From Acidimicrobiales bacterium (GTDB lineage: Bacteria; Actinomycetota; Acidimicrobiia; Acidimicrobiales; JAHWLA01): DNA of 56,035 nucleotides. Positions 7,869-16,084 of the stretch are shown here, piece after piece. The stretch covers positions 1 to 56,035 of the forward strand of contig DATLNE010000048.1 in assembly GCA_035536915.1 (NCBI GenBank), in the 5' to 3' direction. The translations under genes were made by a program, and so were the position numbers. Under the pieces are notes generated by a model. The model did not search any database, was not told the DNA's origin, and saw only the letters and a program-made list of their open reading frames with translations. The first letter of the stretch is position 1; each line of letters begins with the position of its first letter.

Positions 7869-8717
7869 CTAGCTCTGCTGGACGCGGGTGCGCGCCGCCA
7901 CCAGGCGGGCCACCACGGTGAGGATGAGGACGAGGCCGATGAGGGTGAGTGCCCCGGCCCACGCCCGTTCGATGGCGGGCTCGAACGACGAACCCGCCTG
8001 TGAGAACACGTACAGGGGCAAGCCCGACTGCGGGCCGTCGAACGGCGAACGGCGAATGGCGTCGAAGCCGAAGGCGGTGAGCAGCAGCGGCGCCGTCTCC
8101 CCCGTCACCCGGGCGATGGCCAGCATCACGCCGGTGACGATGCCCGACGAAGCGGTCGGCAGCACGACCGACAGTGTGGTGCGCCAACGGGGAATGCCCA
8201 GTGCGTACGAGGCCTCGCGCAAGTCGTCGGGCACCAACCGCAACATCTCCTCCGCCGAGCGGATGACCACGGGCAACATCAACACCGCCAAGGCCAGCCC
8301 GGCGGCAAAGCCGGAGAAGCCCTGCCCCAGCCCGAGCACCCAGAAGGCAAATATGAACAGCCCGGCCACGATCGAGGGGATTCCCGTCATCACATCGACG
8401 AAGAAGCGGACGGTGCGGGCGAGGCGGGTGCCGCCGTACTCCACGATGTAGACGGCGACGGCCAGCCCGAGCGGCACGGCCAGCACGGCGGCGATGGCCA
8501 CCTGCTCCAAGGTGCCGAGGATGGCGTGGTAGGCGCCGCCCGCCCGATCGAGCGGCCCCACGCCCTTCATCGAGTGGTAGAGGAAGTCGATGGAAAAGGC
8601 GTCCTTGCCCCGGGCCACCACGTAGCCCAGCACCGCCACCAACGGGATCAAGGCCACCACGACACCCGCGCCGAGCAGGCCGCACGCCAGCGCGTTGACG
8701 AAGCGTCGGCGGGTCAC
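7869..8717 (-). CDS. pstA: Phosphate ABC transporter permease PstA
   Basis: 282 residues, about six membrane spans, with the first at residues 9-31. YVVEYGG-type [33 protein letters not shown] is the conserved PstA block after the second and third spans, and [56 protein letters not shown] is the EAA loop that contacts PstB. GTG at 8717 overlaps the pstC stop (GTGA). With PstC it forms the channel of the high-affinity phosphate importer. Confidence 0.96.
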   Translation of the reverse strand: MTRRRFVNALACGLLGAGVVVALIPLVAVLGYVVARGKDAFSIDFLYHSMKGVGPLDRAGGAYHAILGTLEQVAIAAVLAVPLGLAVAVYIVEYGGTRLARTVRFFVDVMTGIPSIVAGLFIFAFWVLGLGQGFSGFAAGLALAVLMLPVVIRSAEEMLRLVPDDLREASYALGIPRWRTTLSVVLPTASSGIVTGVMLAIARVTGETAPLLLTAFGFDAIRRSPFDGPQSGLPLYVFSQAGSSFEPAIERAWAGALTLIGLVLILTVVARLVAARTRVQQS

Positions 8718-9670
8718 GGCCGGCCCTCGGCGGCTACCGCGCTGCGGTGGACGATCCCCCGGGCCGCCACGTTGACCACCAGCGTGATGGCGAAGAGCAC
8801 GAGGCCGCTGGCGATGAGCGCTTCCCGGCCGCCCACGCCCGACTCGCCGAACTTGGTGGCGATGTTGGCGGCGATGGTGTTGCCGCCGGGCTCGAAGATG
8901 TGCAGGTTCATGTCGAACGACGCAGCCAGCACCAGCGCCACGGCGATGGTCTCGCCCAGGGCGCGGCCGAAGCCGAGCATCACGGCTCCGACGATGCCGG
9001 AGCGCCCGTAGGGCAGGACCGCCAGGCGGATGACCTCCCAGCGGGTGGCACCGAGAGCGAACGCTGCTTCCCGGTGCGAGCGGGGCACCTGCCGGAAGAT
9101 CTCGCGGGCCAAGGCGGCGACGATGGGCAGGACCATGATCGCCAGCACCACCGACGCCGCGAAGACCGAACGGCCGTAGGTGTTGTTGCGGCTGTCGAAC
9201 AGCGGGACCACGCCGCCGAGCGTGCGGTCGAGGCTGCGCTGCACGGGCACCAACGCGGGCACGAGCACGAACACGCCCCACAGCCCGTAGACCACCGAGG
9301 GCACGGCGGCCAACAGGTCGAGCAACCAACCGACCACCTGCCCCAACCGCCGGGGGGCCAGTTCGGTGAGGAACAGCGCGCACGACAGCGCCACCGGCAC
9401 GGCCATCACCAGCGCCAGCACGGAGGACAGCACCGTGCCGAATGCCAGGGCGGCGATGCCGAAACGCGGTGGATCGGTGTCGGGGAACCACTCGCGCTCG
9501 GTGAGGAACCCGAAGCCGGCCCGCTGGAAGGCGGGCACGGCGCGCGCCAACAGGAACAGTGCGATGGCGGCGATCAACACGAGGACGAACAGCGCTGCTC
9601 CGGTCATGGTTCGCCGGAAGCGCGCGTCGCCGTTTCGGGACCGGGGGGCGCGGGTGGTGGTAGCCGTCAT
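8714..9670 (-). CDS. pstC: Phosphate ABC transporter permease PstC
   Basis: 318 residues, about six membrane spans; the first at 24-46. Diagnostic PstC text: [25 protein letters not shown] (extracellular segment), [23 protein letters not shown], and the EAA loop [59 protein letters not shown]. It starts 43 bases after pstS, the only real gap within the pst run, and overlaps pstA by 4 bases. Confidence 0.96.
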   Translation of the reverse strand: MTATTTRAPRSRNGDARFRRTMTGAALFVLVLIAAIALFLLARAVPAFQRAGFGFLTEREWFPDTDPPRFGIAALAFGTVLSSVLALVMAVPVALSCALFLTELAPRRLGQVVGWLLDLLAAVPSVVYGLWGVFVLVPALVPVQRSLDRTLGGVVPLFDSRNNTYGRSVFAASVVLAIMVLPIVAALAREIFRQVPRSHREAAFALGATRWEVIRLAVLPYGRSGIVGAVMLGFGRALGETIAVALVLAASFDMNLHIFEPGGNTIAANIATKFGESGVGGREALIASGLVLFAITLVVNVAARGIVHRSAVAAEGRP

Positions 9671-9713
9671 AAGGGAGGGGCGGGCCCCTCGCCGGCGAAC
9701 GGTAGCGGGGTGC

Positions 9714-10766
9714 TCACGTGGTGATCGACTCGGCCGCAGCCCGGGCCTTGCGGGCCAAGCTGTCGGGCAGCGGGGCGTAGAAGAGCCGGCCCGCCGTCTC
9801 CTGGCCGTCGTCGAGGGCGTAGCGCAGGAACGACTTGATCAACTCGCCCTTGGCCGCGTTCGCCTGCTTCTGGAACACGATGACCCAGGTAGGCGTGGAG
9901 ATGGGATAGGCGTTCGGCGCCGTCGTGGTGAAGTCGACCTTGATCTTGAGGTCGTCGGGCGTGGACGCCCCGTCGAGCGCCTCCGACACGGTCTCCTCGG
10001 TCGGGGCCACGAAGTTGCCGGCGGCGTTCTTGATCTTGGCGATGCCGAGCCCGCTGCCCTCGGCGAAGGAGACCTCGGCATAGCCGATGGCGCCCTTGGC
10101 CTGCTTGACCGCGCCGGTCACGCCGTCGGAGCCCTTGGCCCCCTGCCCGGTCGGCCACGGTATGTCCTTGCCCGAGCCTGCCTTCCACACCTCCGGTGCC
10201 GCCGCCTTGAGGTACGACGTGAAGGCGTCGGTGGTGCCCGAGCCGTCGGAGCGGTGCACGACTTGGATGCCGATGGCGGGAAGCGACGCCCCGGGGTTGT
10301 CGGCCTTGAGGGCGGCGTCGTCCCAGCGGGTGATCGTGCCCTGGAAGATGCCGGCCAACGTCGCCGGCGACAGCCGCAGGTCGACGCCGTCGAGGTTGTA
10401 CTCCACGGCGATGCCGCCCGCCGACCACGGGATGTGCAAGACAGGCCCGCCCTTGGCCACGGCGGCCGACTGCTCGTCGGCCTTCATCACCGCGTCGGTG
10501 GCGCCGAAGTCGACGGTCCCGGCGAGAAACTGCTGGATGCCGGCGCCGGAGCCGACGCCCTGGTAGTTGACGGTGGCGCCGGGGCACCCCGCCGCGTAGT
10601 CCTTGATCCACTGCTGCACGATGTTCTGCACGAAGGTGCTGCCCGCCCCGGCGATGGAACCCGGGGCGCAGTCCTGGCGAGCGCCGGTTGCGCCGGTTGT
10701 GTTGTTGTCGGTGCCACATGCGCCGGCAACCAGCGCCAAGGCGAGTACTGCGGTTCGGAGCCTCAT
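9714..10766 (-). CDS. pstS: Phosphate-binding lipoprotein PstS
   Basis: 350 residues from ATG 10766. Residues 1-17 are a lipoprotein signal ending in VAGAC, so C17 would carry the lipid and anchor the protein outside the membrane. The mature part has PstS signatures: AGSTFVQNIVQQWIKDY, NYQGVGSGAGIQQFLAGTVDFGATDA (phosphate-binding Ser/Gly/Asp loops) and VVHRSDGSGTTDAFTSYL (Arg-Ser-Asp-Gly-Ser-Gly-Thr site). It captures phosphate for PstCAB. A longer reading from 10838 would run through the PHO box and is rejected. Expected to be induced by RegX3 at low phosphate. Confidence 0.96.
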   Translation of the reverse strand: MRLRTAVLALALVAGACGTDNNTTGATGARQDCAPGSIAGAGSTFVQNIVQQWIKDYAAGCPGATVNYQGVGSGAGIQQFLAGTVDFGATDAVMKADEQSAAVAKGGPVLHIPWSAGGIAVEYNLDGVDLRLSPATLAGIFQGTITRWDDAALKADNPGASLPAIGIQVVHRSDGSGTTDAFTSYLKAAAPEVWKAGSGKDIPWPTGQGAKGSDGVTGAVKQAKGAIGYAEVSFAEGSGLGIAKIKNAAGNFVAPTEETVSEALDGASTPDDLKIKVDFTTTAPNAYPISTPTWVIVFQKQANAAKGELIKSFLRYALDDGQETAGRLFYAPLPDSLARKARAAAESITT

Positions 10767-10773
10767 GCCTCGC

Positions 10774-10779
10774 ACGGTA
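10774..10779 (-). promoter_or_regulatory. Putative -10 hexamer of pstS
   Basis: TACCGT on the minus strand fits TAnnnT and ends 7 bases before the pstS ATG, as in a leaderless transcript. The PHO box lies 27 bases further upstream, where it would cover the -35 region, which is usual for PhoB/RegX3-activated promoters. Confidence 0.45.
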
Positions 10780-10806
10780 GGGAGGCGAGGTGGCGAGGTG
10801 GCTGCC

Positions 10807-10828
10807 GTCAGGTGAACCGAAGGTGAAC
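10807..10828 (-). promoter_or_regulatory. PHO box (RegX3/PhoP operator) upstream of pstS
   Basis: On the minus strand two 11-base units follow each other: GTTCACCTTCG and GTTCACCTGAC. The 7-base core GTTCACC repeats exactly at an 11-base period, the published layout of actinobacterial PHO boxes. It begins 2 bases after the arsC stop. Confidence 0.85.
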
Positions 10829-10830
10829 AG

Positions 10831-11238
10831 TCACGCAACAGTGCGAAGTTCGTCGAGCAGACTGCGCACCCGCCGGTCGATCTCGTCGCGGATGGCCCGC
10901 ACTGCTTCCGCGGGCCGGCCCGCGGGGTCGTCGAGCTGCCAGTCGAGGTAGCGCTTGCCGGGATAGAAGGGGCAGGCGTCGCCGCACCCCATGGTGATGA
11001 CCACGTCGGCCGCCCGCACGGCGTCGTCGGTCAGGGGCTTGGGGAACTCCTTCGACAGGTCGAGCCCCACCTCGGCCATGACCTCGACCACGGCGGGGTT
11101 GACGGTGTCGGCCGGCGCGCTGCCCGCCGAGCGCACCACGACGCTGCCTCCGGCGTGGTGGTCGAGCAGGGCCGCGGCCATCTGCGACCGGCCCGCGTTG
11201 TGCACGCACACGAACAGCACCTCGGGGCGTTCGCTCAT
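10831..11238 (-). CDS. arsC: Arsenate reductase, low-molecular-weight phosphatase fold
   Basis: 135 residues. The P-loop C11-VHNAG-R17-S18 binds the oxyanion. C85 and C89 in ITMGCGDACPF are the other redox cysteines, and YLDWQLDDP supplies the general-acid Asp. This is the LMW-PTP arsenate reductase family, which reduces arsenate to arsenite in the cytoplasm using thioredoxin or mycothiol. The ATG overlaps the aquaporin stop (ATGA), and GGAGG lies 4 bases upstream. Its 3' end abuts the PHO box of pstS, so read-through could join arsenate handling to phosphate uptake, the route by which arsenate enters. Confidence 0.93.
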   Translation of the reverse strand: MSERPEVLFVCVHNAGRSQMAAALLDHHAGGSVVVRSAGSAPADTVNPAVVEVMAEVGLDLSKEFPKPLTDDAVRAADVVITMGCGDACPFYPGKRYLDWQLDDPAGRPAEAVRAIRDEIDRRVRSLLDELRTVA

Positions 11239-11918
11239 CGTTCCTCCACGTCGTCCGGGGCTTGGGCAAGGGCAGCGGTGTCGCCTGGGTACAGGGCTCG
11301 CACCGCCGCCAAGGCGACCACCACGCCCGCCGCCTGTGCGAGGACGAACCCGGGCACCGAAGAGGGGGCGATGCCTGCGAACGTATCGGTGAACATGCGG
11401 CCCACGGTGACAGCCGGGTTGGCGAAGCTGGTCGAGGCGGTGAAGAAGTAGGCCGAGCCGATGTAGGCACCCACTGCGAACGGGGCCACCGACAGGCGGC
11501 CCGTGCGGGCCAGCCCCACGACGAGCACGAGGAGGCCGAAGGTGGCGACACCCTCGGCCAGCCAGAGACCGCCGCCGGTGCGAGCCTTCTCCGACAAGGC
11601 GACTGCAGGCTCGGAGAACATGAGGTTGCCGACGACGCAGCCGACGATGCAGCCGCTCACCTGGGCGACCACGTAGCCCGCCAGCGCGCGGGTCGTCAGC
11701 CCGCCCAGCAGCCAGTCGGCCACGCTGACCGCCGGGTTGAGGTGGGCGCCCGACACCGGCCCAAAGGCGAGCAGGATGGCGACGAGGCCCGCCGCGGTGG
11801 CGATCGCGTTCTCCAGCAGTTGCAGGCCGACGTCGGTGGGCGACAGGCGCGCCGCAGCGATGCCGGAGCCGACCACCACGGCGACGAGCATGGCCGCGCC
11901 GAGGAACTCGGCCAGCAT
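11235..11918 (-). CDS. Aquaporin-family (MIP) channel next to arsC
   Basis: 227 residues from ATG 11918, six membrane spans and two half-helices with the two NPA motifs (HLNPAVS and FANPAVT). The first half contains LAEFLGAAMLVAVVVGSG, the usual MIP start. An in-frame CTG at 11942 would give 4-base overlap with the upstream gene, but ATG is preferred. Placed between a methyltransferase remnant and arsC, it matches the AqpS arrangement of Sinorhizobium, where the channel lets arsenite out after ArsC has reduced arsenate; this role is inferred from context. Confidence 0.9.
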   Translation of the reverse strand: MLAEFLGAAMLVAVVVGSGIAAARLSPTDVGLQLLENAIATAAGLVAILLAFGPVSGAHLNPAVSVADWLLGGLTTRALAGYVVAQVSGCIVGCVVGNLMFSEPAVALSEKARTGGGLWLAEGVATFGLLVLVVGLARTGRLSVAPFAVGAYIGSAYFFTASTSFANPAVTVGRMFTDTFAGIAPSSVPGFVLAQAAGVVVALAAVRALYPGDTAALAQAPDDVEER

Positions 11919-11938
11919 GCGGCGGGGCAGGTCGTCGG

Positions 11939-12367
11939 TCAGCGGACAGCCTTGGCGATCAAGGCGACGACCGGGCCGTGCACGGCGTCGTCGGTCAACG
12001 GTGCGAGGTCGCGAGTGAGCGCGGCGTCGCGTCCGTCGAACGATCGGTCGTCGACAGCGAGCGGTGCGGCGGGCGACTCGACATAGGTGATGTTGGCCGG
12101 CGACTTGCTGCGCGCCATGTCGAGCATGGCCGGGCTGAAATCGCACGCCGTCACCGAGGCGCCCCGATTGGCGGCGACCCGGGCCACCGTGCCAGGGCCG
12201 GTGGCCACGTCGAGCACGGCGTCGCCGGCACGCACATCGACGGCGTCGAGCAGCACGTGCGCCCACGGGTCGAACAGCCGCGGCACCATGACGTCCTCGT
12301 ACATCTGCACGGCCGAGGCAGGCGACGCGGCGAACCGCTTACCCCACGCTCCTGAGACATCTTTCAC
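11939..12367 (-). CDS. Internally deleted SAM-dependent methyltransferase
   Basis: 142 residues from GTG 12367, which has GGGGAGG four bases upstream. The N-terminal two thirds are an ordinary class I methyltransferase: AVQMYEDVMVPRLFDPWAHVLL, motif I AVLDVATGPGTVARVAA, VTACDFSPAMLDMARSK. After PLAVDDRSFDG the sequence jumps directly to AALTRDLAPLTDDAVHGPVVALIAKA, which resembles the extreme C-terminus of the same family. About 100 residues holding the rest of the Rossmann sheet are missing without loss of frame. It probably cannot methylate. It is the first gene of the aquaporin-arsC run. Confidence 0.7.
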   Translation of the reverse strand: MKDVSGAWGKRFAASPASAVQMYEDVMVPRLFDPWAHVLLDAVDVRAGDAVLDVATGPGTVARVAANRGASVTACDFSPAMLDMARSKSPANITYVESPAAPLAVDDRSFDGRDAALTRDLAPLTDDAVHGPVVALIAKAVR

Positions 12368-12391
12368 TGCGCCTCCCCGGCTGCTGCTGCC

Positions 12392-12397
12392 TACGAT
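12392..12397 (+). promoter_or_regulatory. Putative -10 hexamer for the AhpD-like gene
   Basis: TACGAT followed by 7 bases and the ATG at 12405; no Shine-Dalgarno sequence is possible in between, which suggests a leaderless mRNA. Confidence 0.45.
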
Positions 12398-12404
12398 CGC
12401 CGCC

Positions 12405-12857
12405 ATGACTGTACGCGTCGACTATCACGCGTTCGCCGACGGCATCAACGCCATGTTCGCCCTGGAGAAGGCCGTGCGACGTTCCGGCCTGGAGCGGTCG
12501 CTGCTCGAACTGGTGAAGGTGCGGGCGTCGCAGGTCAACGGCTGCGCCTACTGCATCGACATGCACACCAAGGACGCTCGGGCCGCCGGTGAGACCGAAC
12601 AACGCCTCTACGCGCTGAGCGCGTGGCGGGAGACGCCGTTCTTCACCGAACGGGAACGGGCCGCCTTGGCGTTCACCGAATCGGTCACGTTGGTGGCCGA
12701 CACCCACGTGCCCGACGAGGTGGTGGAGGAGGCCAAGCGCCACTTCGACGACGACGAGCTGGGCAAGCTGCTCTACGCCGTGGTGGTCATCAATGCCTGG
12801 AACCGCCTCGGCGTCACTGCCGCCGAGCCCGTCGGCGACTACCAGCCCCGTGCGTGA
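12405..12857 (+). CDS. Carboxymuconolactone decarboxylase/AhpD-family peroxidase-like protein
   Basis: 150 residues. The AhpD-type redox motif C47-AY-C50 with H54 in NGCAYCIDMHTKDAR is intact. FTERERAALAFTESVTLV and LLYAVVVINAWNRLGV are the other family signatures. AhpD proteins use the two cysteines to reduce partner peroxidases or act directly on hydroperoxides. It starts 37 bases from the divergent methyltransferase remnant and ends 8 bases into the next gene, so the two plus-strand genes are probably cotranscribed. Confidence 0.9.
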   Translation: MTVRVDYHAFADGINAMFALEKAVRRSGLERSLLELVKVRASQVNGCAYCIDMHTKDARAAGETEQRLYALSAWRETPFFTERERAALAFTESVTLVADTHVPDEVVEEAKRHFDDDELGKLLYAVVVINAWNRLGVTAAEPVGDYQPRA

Positions 12858-13551
12858 CCGCCTGCGTGCGCTGCACATGCCCGGCGAGCCGCTGGTGCTC
12901 GCCAACGCGTGGGACGTGGCGAGCGCCAAGCTGACCGAGGGGCTGGGGTTCCCGGCGGTGGCCACGTCGAGCGCCGCTGTCGCCCTGTCGCTGGGGTACG
13001 AGGACGGGCAGGCCATGCCGGCGCAGGTGGCGTTCGACGCCGTGGCCCGCATCGCGGCGGGCGTGTCGGTGCCGGTGACGGCCGACATGGAAGCGGGCTA
13101 CGGGCTGCCGCCCGACGAGTTCGCCGAGCGCCTGTTGGCCACCGGCGCGGTGGGATGCAACTACGAGGACACCGACCACGGGGCGGGTGGCCTGGTCGAC
13201 GCCGAGGTGCAGGCCGCGCGCATCGCCGCCGTCGCCCGGCACGGCGTGATCGTCAACGCCCGCATCGACGTGATGGAGCCGGTTCTCGACGAGTTGCTGC
13301 GGCGGGGCCGGCTCTACCTCGACGCCGGTGCCACGTGCGTGTACCCGATCTTCCAGGCCGAAGAGTCGGTGATCGCTGCTCTCGTCGACGGCTTGGGTGC
13401 TCCCGTGAACGTGTACCTGCGCAGCGCGGCACCGCCGATCCCCCGGTTGCGAGAGTTGGGCGTAGCGCGTATCAGCGTGGGCTCCCGCATGTTCAAGGCC
13501 TCGCTCGAAGGCGCCCGGGCCTACGCCGAGTCGCTGCAACTCGGGGTGTAA
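12850..13551 (+). CDS. Isocitrate lyase/PEP mutase superfamily protein
   Basis: 233 residues from GTG 12850. NAWDVASAKLTEGLGFPAVATSSAAVALSLGYEDG is the typical N-terminal barrel region, and TADMEAGYG (D79 and E81) is the metal-binding loop of the superfamily; NYEDTDH and NARIDV follow in the expected order. The KKCGH catalytic loop of true isocitrate lyase is not present, so this belongs with the short PEP-mutase, oxaloacetase or methylisocitrate-like group. The reaction is unresolved. The stop codon is part of the base of the following terminator. Confidence 0.87.
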   Translation: MRDRLRALHMPGEPLVLANAWDVASAKLTEGLGFPAVATSSAAVALSLGYEDGQAMPAQVAFDAVARIAAGVSVPVTADMEAGYGLPPDEFAERLLATGAVGCNYEDTDHGAGGLVDAEVQAARIAAVARHGVIVNARIDVMEPVLDELLRRGRLYLDAGATCVYPIFQAEESVIAALVDGLGAPVNVYLRSAAPPIPRLRELGVARISVGSRMFKASLEGARAYAESLQLGV

Positions 13552-13576
13552 AAACCCTTTGTTTCTAAGGGTTTTT
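13550..13576. terminator. Intrinsic terminator, symmetrical A/T tracts
   Basis: AAAAACCCTT, 7-base loop TGTTTCT, AAGGGTTTTT. It has the A-tract, GC stem and U-tract of a classical terminator and is the only one of this kind I found; all other gene ends use U-less palindromes. Confidence 0.9.
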
Positions 13577-13601
13577 GCTTGATTGATGAGTCGAACATGT
13601 G

Positions 13602-13607
13602 TACGAT
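13602..13607 (+). promoter_or_regulatory. Putative -10 hexamer of the HNH gene
   Basis: TACGAT, 6 bases, then GTG 13614. It supports that GTG over the in-frame GTG at 13599, which would precede the hexamer. Confidence 0.4.
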
Positions 13608-13613
13608 CGGAGG

Positions 13614-14729
13614 GTGGTTGGAGAACTGCGGAACGTCGTCGAAAAGCTGGCAGTTCCGCTCGACGGCGACGCCTTGGCCGAGGTGCTGAAGCTGGTCGAC
13701 CTGCTCAACGCCAAGGTGTCGAGGGCGATCGGCGTTCGACGCCGAGGCACTGTGGGAGCTCGACGGAGCGACGTCGATGACGGCCTGGCTCCGACACCAC
13801 GCCGGCATGACGTCGAGCACTGCCAAGTCAACGGCCTCGACCGCTCGTCGTCTCCGAGAGCTACCAATGACCGCGGAGTACTGGTTGTCGGGGACCCTGT
13901 CGGGCGGCCAGGTGCTAGCGATCGTGCGCAATGCGACGCCGGAGTTCAGCGAACACGAGGCAACCGTCATCCCGGCGCTGATGGATCTGTCGGTAGTCGA
14001 CACCGCTCTGGCGATGCAGCAGTGGAAGTCGATGCTCGACATCGAGCCCACGTTCGAAAAGGGCGTGCACCTGTCCCAGACCTTGGACGCCAATGGGAAC
14101 TCACGGGCTCGCTCGACCCGCTGGGCGGCGAGACCGTGGCGACGGCGTTGCGCTTGGCCATGGTCGACGACCCCGACGTGTTGCCGTCGCAGCGCCGAGC
14201 CGACGCGCTGGTCGACGTGTGCAGGTTCTTTCTCGACCACCAGAGCGGTCGCCGCGGCGGAAGGCACCGCCCGCACCTCAACGTGGTGGTCGACTACGAC
14301 GCCCTGCTGGCCGGCAAGGGCGGCAGCTTCGTCGGTGGCGGGCTGCTCGACGGTGCGTCGGTGCAGGCGCTGGCGTGCGATGCGGCGATCCACCGGGTGG
14401 TCAGCGACGGCCGCAGCACGATCCTCGACTACGGCACGTCGACGCGCACGATCCCGGCCCCGTTGTGGTCAGCGCTCGTGCTGCGCGACCGGCACTGCCG
14501 GTTCGAAGGCTGCGACCGTCCGTCGCAGTGGTGCGAAGCGCATCACGTGATGCCGTGGCACGACGGCGGCACCACCAGCTTGGACAACCTGGTCCTCAAG
14601 TGCAGCCGACACCACCATTTGGGCCACCAACCGGGCTGGTCCGAGAAGCTGAAGCCCGACGGCACCCTGGTGATCACCGACCCACGAGGCCGCACCCGCA
14701 CCACCCGACCACCGGGCACGTTGGTCTGA
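13614..14729 (+). pseudogene. DUF222/HNH endonuclease gene with two compensating frameshifts
   Basis: The reading must change frame twice to follow the family. Segment 1 (13614 to about 13730) encodes VVGELRNVVEKLAVPLDGD and LNAKVSRAIG. Segment 2 (about 13732-14093) encodes FDAEALWELDGATSMTAWLRHHAGM, WLSGTLSGGQVLAIVRN and TFEKGVHLSQTLDANG. Segment 3 (about 14095-14729) returns to the first frame with LTGSLDPLGGETVATALRLA and an intact HNH domain: CRFEGCDRPSQWCEAHHVMPWHDGG, DNLVLKCSRHHH. The first shift is one extra base near 13731; the second looks like one lost G in the run at 14091-14093. GTG 13614 is chosen because TACGAT lies 6 bases upstream. It may be a real pseudogene or two consensus errors. 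This DUF222 family is multi-copy in actinobacteria. Confidence 0.8.
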
Positions 14730-14770
14730 GCTGCACGCCAGCCGGCCGTGCTTGCATCACCGGGCTACTG

Positions 14771-14812
14771 AGTTGCCACTTGTGCACGCAGCGGCGCGCA
14801 CAAGTGGCAACT
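14771..14812. terminator. Long hairpin after the HNH pseudogene
   Basis: AGTTGCCACTTGTGC (14771-14785) and its exact complement (14798-14812) flank a 12-base loop. No U-tract. It sits in the otherwise empty 193-base gap 14730-14922 between convergent genes. Confidence 0.65.
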
Positions 14813-14878
14813 GATGTACGCACGCACCCGGCGTCGCATGCACGAAGTGCCATGCGCTCCCGCACCACCACCAGGGCT

Positions 14879-14930
14879 GCTGAGTTGCCAGGTTGGGATG
14901 TAGCGGCGCCACAAGGGGCGACTCAGGCGG
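14879..14930. repeat. Degenerate second copy of the preceding hairpin
   Basis: TGAGTTGCCA and AGCGGCGC recur in the same order as in 14769-14797, and the right arm ends in GGCGACTCA. Pairing is imperfect. The copy reaches into the 3' end of the membrane-protein gene on the minus strand. Confidence 0.4.
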
Positions 14931-16068
14931 GAGCGTCGTTGCGGTCGCCCGCGGAGACGCCGAGGCCCACGACGGCGGCGCCGACGGCGAGCAGGCAGAG
15001 GGCGGTGCCGGTGGCGGAGTCTTCGAGGAGCGAGGCGACGGTGGCGGTGAGCGACAACGCCGCCGTGCCCGCCCCCAGCCACGCCACCAGCCGTCGTGTG
15101 GCGAACAGCCCGAGGGCGACGACCACCAAGCTGAACACCAGCGCCAAGGACGACGCCGTTGTGGCGCCCAGTCGAGGCCCGGCCGACAGCGAGCCCACGG
15201 CGGCGGCGGTGATCCCCACCACGAGGAACGCCGACGCCAGTCGCCGCAGGCGGGCGCCGTCGAGCACGAAGGCGGCCCCCAGGTAGAGGAGCGCAAACAG
15301 CATCGACACCACGGCGGGAGCGAGCGGCGGCTCCGGCGCGTCGAACTCGAAGTCCTGCGCCGCGATCAGGCGGGCGTCGCCCAGCGACTGCTCGACACCC
15401 GTCGTGGTGGTCGTCGACGGGAAACGCGGCCGCCCGGGCGGGGGCCGCGGGATCGTCATGGGCGGGTTGAGGCGCGGGTCGGGACCGAGGCGGGGCGGCG
15501 GGATTGTCTCGAACCCCGGCCAATCGTCGTCGGGCAGCAGGGGCACCGGGCGGTCCGGGATCTCCTGGGCCGGGATCTCACGGCCCGGGACCGGGCTGAA
15601 AGGGAAACCCACATCGTCCGGGATCGTCTGCGACAGCACGCCGACCCACAACGCGAACAACGCCAACCCGAGGAACACGCCGTGCCCGCGCGCAGGCCCG
15701 ACGGCGAACAACACCGACCACAGGAGCAAGGCCAGCAGGGCGGCGACGAGGACGTCCCCGTCGGACTCGACCGCGGCGGGGTCGTTGGCCAGGAGGAAGG
15801 ACAGGGGCAGCACCGCGCCCGCGGCCAGCACCACGCCCGCCACACCGAGGGCACGCGCCCGCTGCAGCACAGAAAGGGTGCAGCCGGCCAACAGCGTCAG
15901 AAGGGCCAGGGCCAACCCGGCGGCCCGAGCGTGGTCTTCGGGCACTTCGCCGTGGAGCAACGAGACCCCGAACAGCGCCACCAAGCCGCCGAGGGCGCCC
16001 AGCATGGCGTCGACGGTGGGTGGCCTGCGTTCGTCCGACAACCAGTGCGGCAGTGCGTCGTCCGGCAT
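14923..16068 (-). CDS. Polytopic membrane protein of unknown function
   Basis: 381 residues from ATG 16068. After the polar start PDDALPHWLSDERRPPTVDAM there are about four to five hydrophobic segments up to residue 155, a soluble Pro/Asp/Thr-rich stretch (about 160-245: PVPGREIPAQEIPDRPVP, then PPPRLGPDPRLNPPMTIP and TTTTT), and about five more segments to the end. I recognise no family. A TAnnnT hexamer (TAACGT, complement of 16076-16081) lies 7 bases before the ATG, suggesting its own leaderless promoter although the DUF2330-like gene upstream is only 16 bases away. Confidence 0.75.
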   Translation of the reverse strand: MPDDALPHWLSDERRPPTVDAMLGALGGLVALFGVSLLHGEVPEDHARAAGLALALLTLLAGCTLSVLQRARALGVAGVVLAAGAVLPLSFLLANDPAAVESDGDVLVAALLALLLWSVLFAVGPARGHGVFLGLALFALWVGVLSQTIPDDVGFPFSPVPGREIPAQEIPDRPVPLLPDDDWPGFETIPPPRLGPDPRLNPPMTIPRPPPGRPRFPSTTTTTGVEQSLGDARLIAAQDFEFDAPEPPLAPAVVSMLFALLYLGAAFVLDGARLRRLASAFLVVGITAAAVGSLSAGPRLGATTASSLALVFSLVVVALGLFATRRLVAWLGAGTAALSLTATVASLLEDSATGTALCLLAVGAAVVGLGVSAGDRNDAPA

Positions 16069-16075
16069 GCGCCGG

Positions 16076-16081
16076 ACGTTA
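16076..16081 (-). promoter_or_regulatory. Putative -10 hexamer of the membrane-protein gene
   Basis: TAACGT on the minus strand, 7 bases before the ATG at 16068. Confidence 0.4.
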
Positions 16082-16084
16082 CCG

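Noticed and set aside
9714-10838. Longer pstS reading starting at 10838
   Set aside because: It would translate through the PHO box and put 24 residues before a clean lipoprotein signal that begins at ATG 10766.
14771-14812. CRISPR or tRNA-like structure in the gap
   Set aside because: Only one exact hairpin and one decayed copy, no spacer-repeat periodicity, no cloverleaf.
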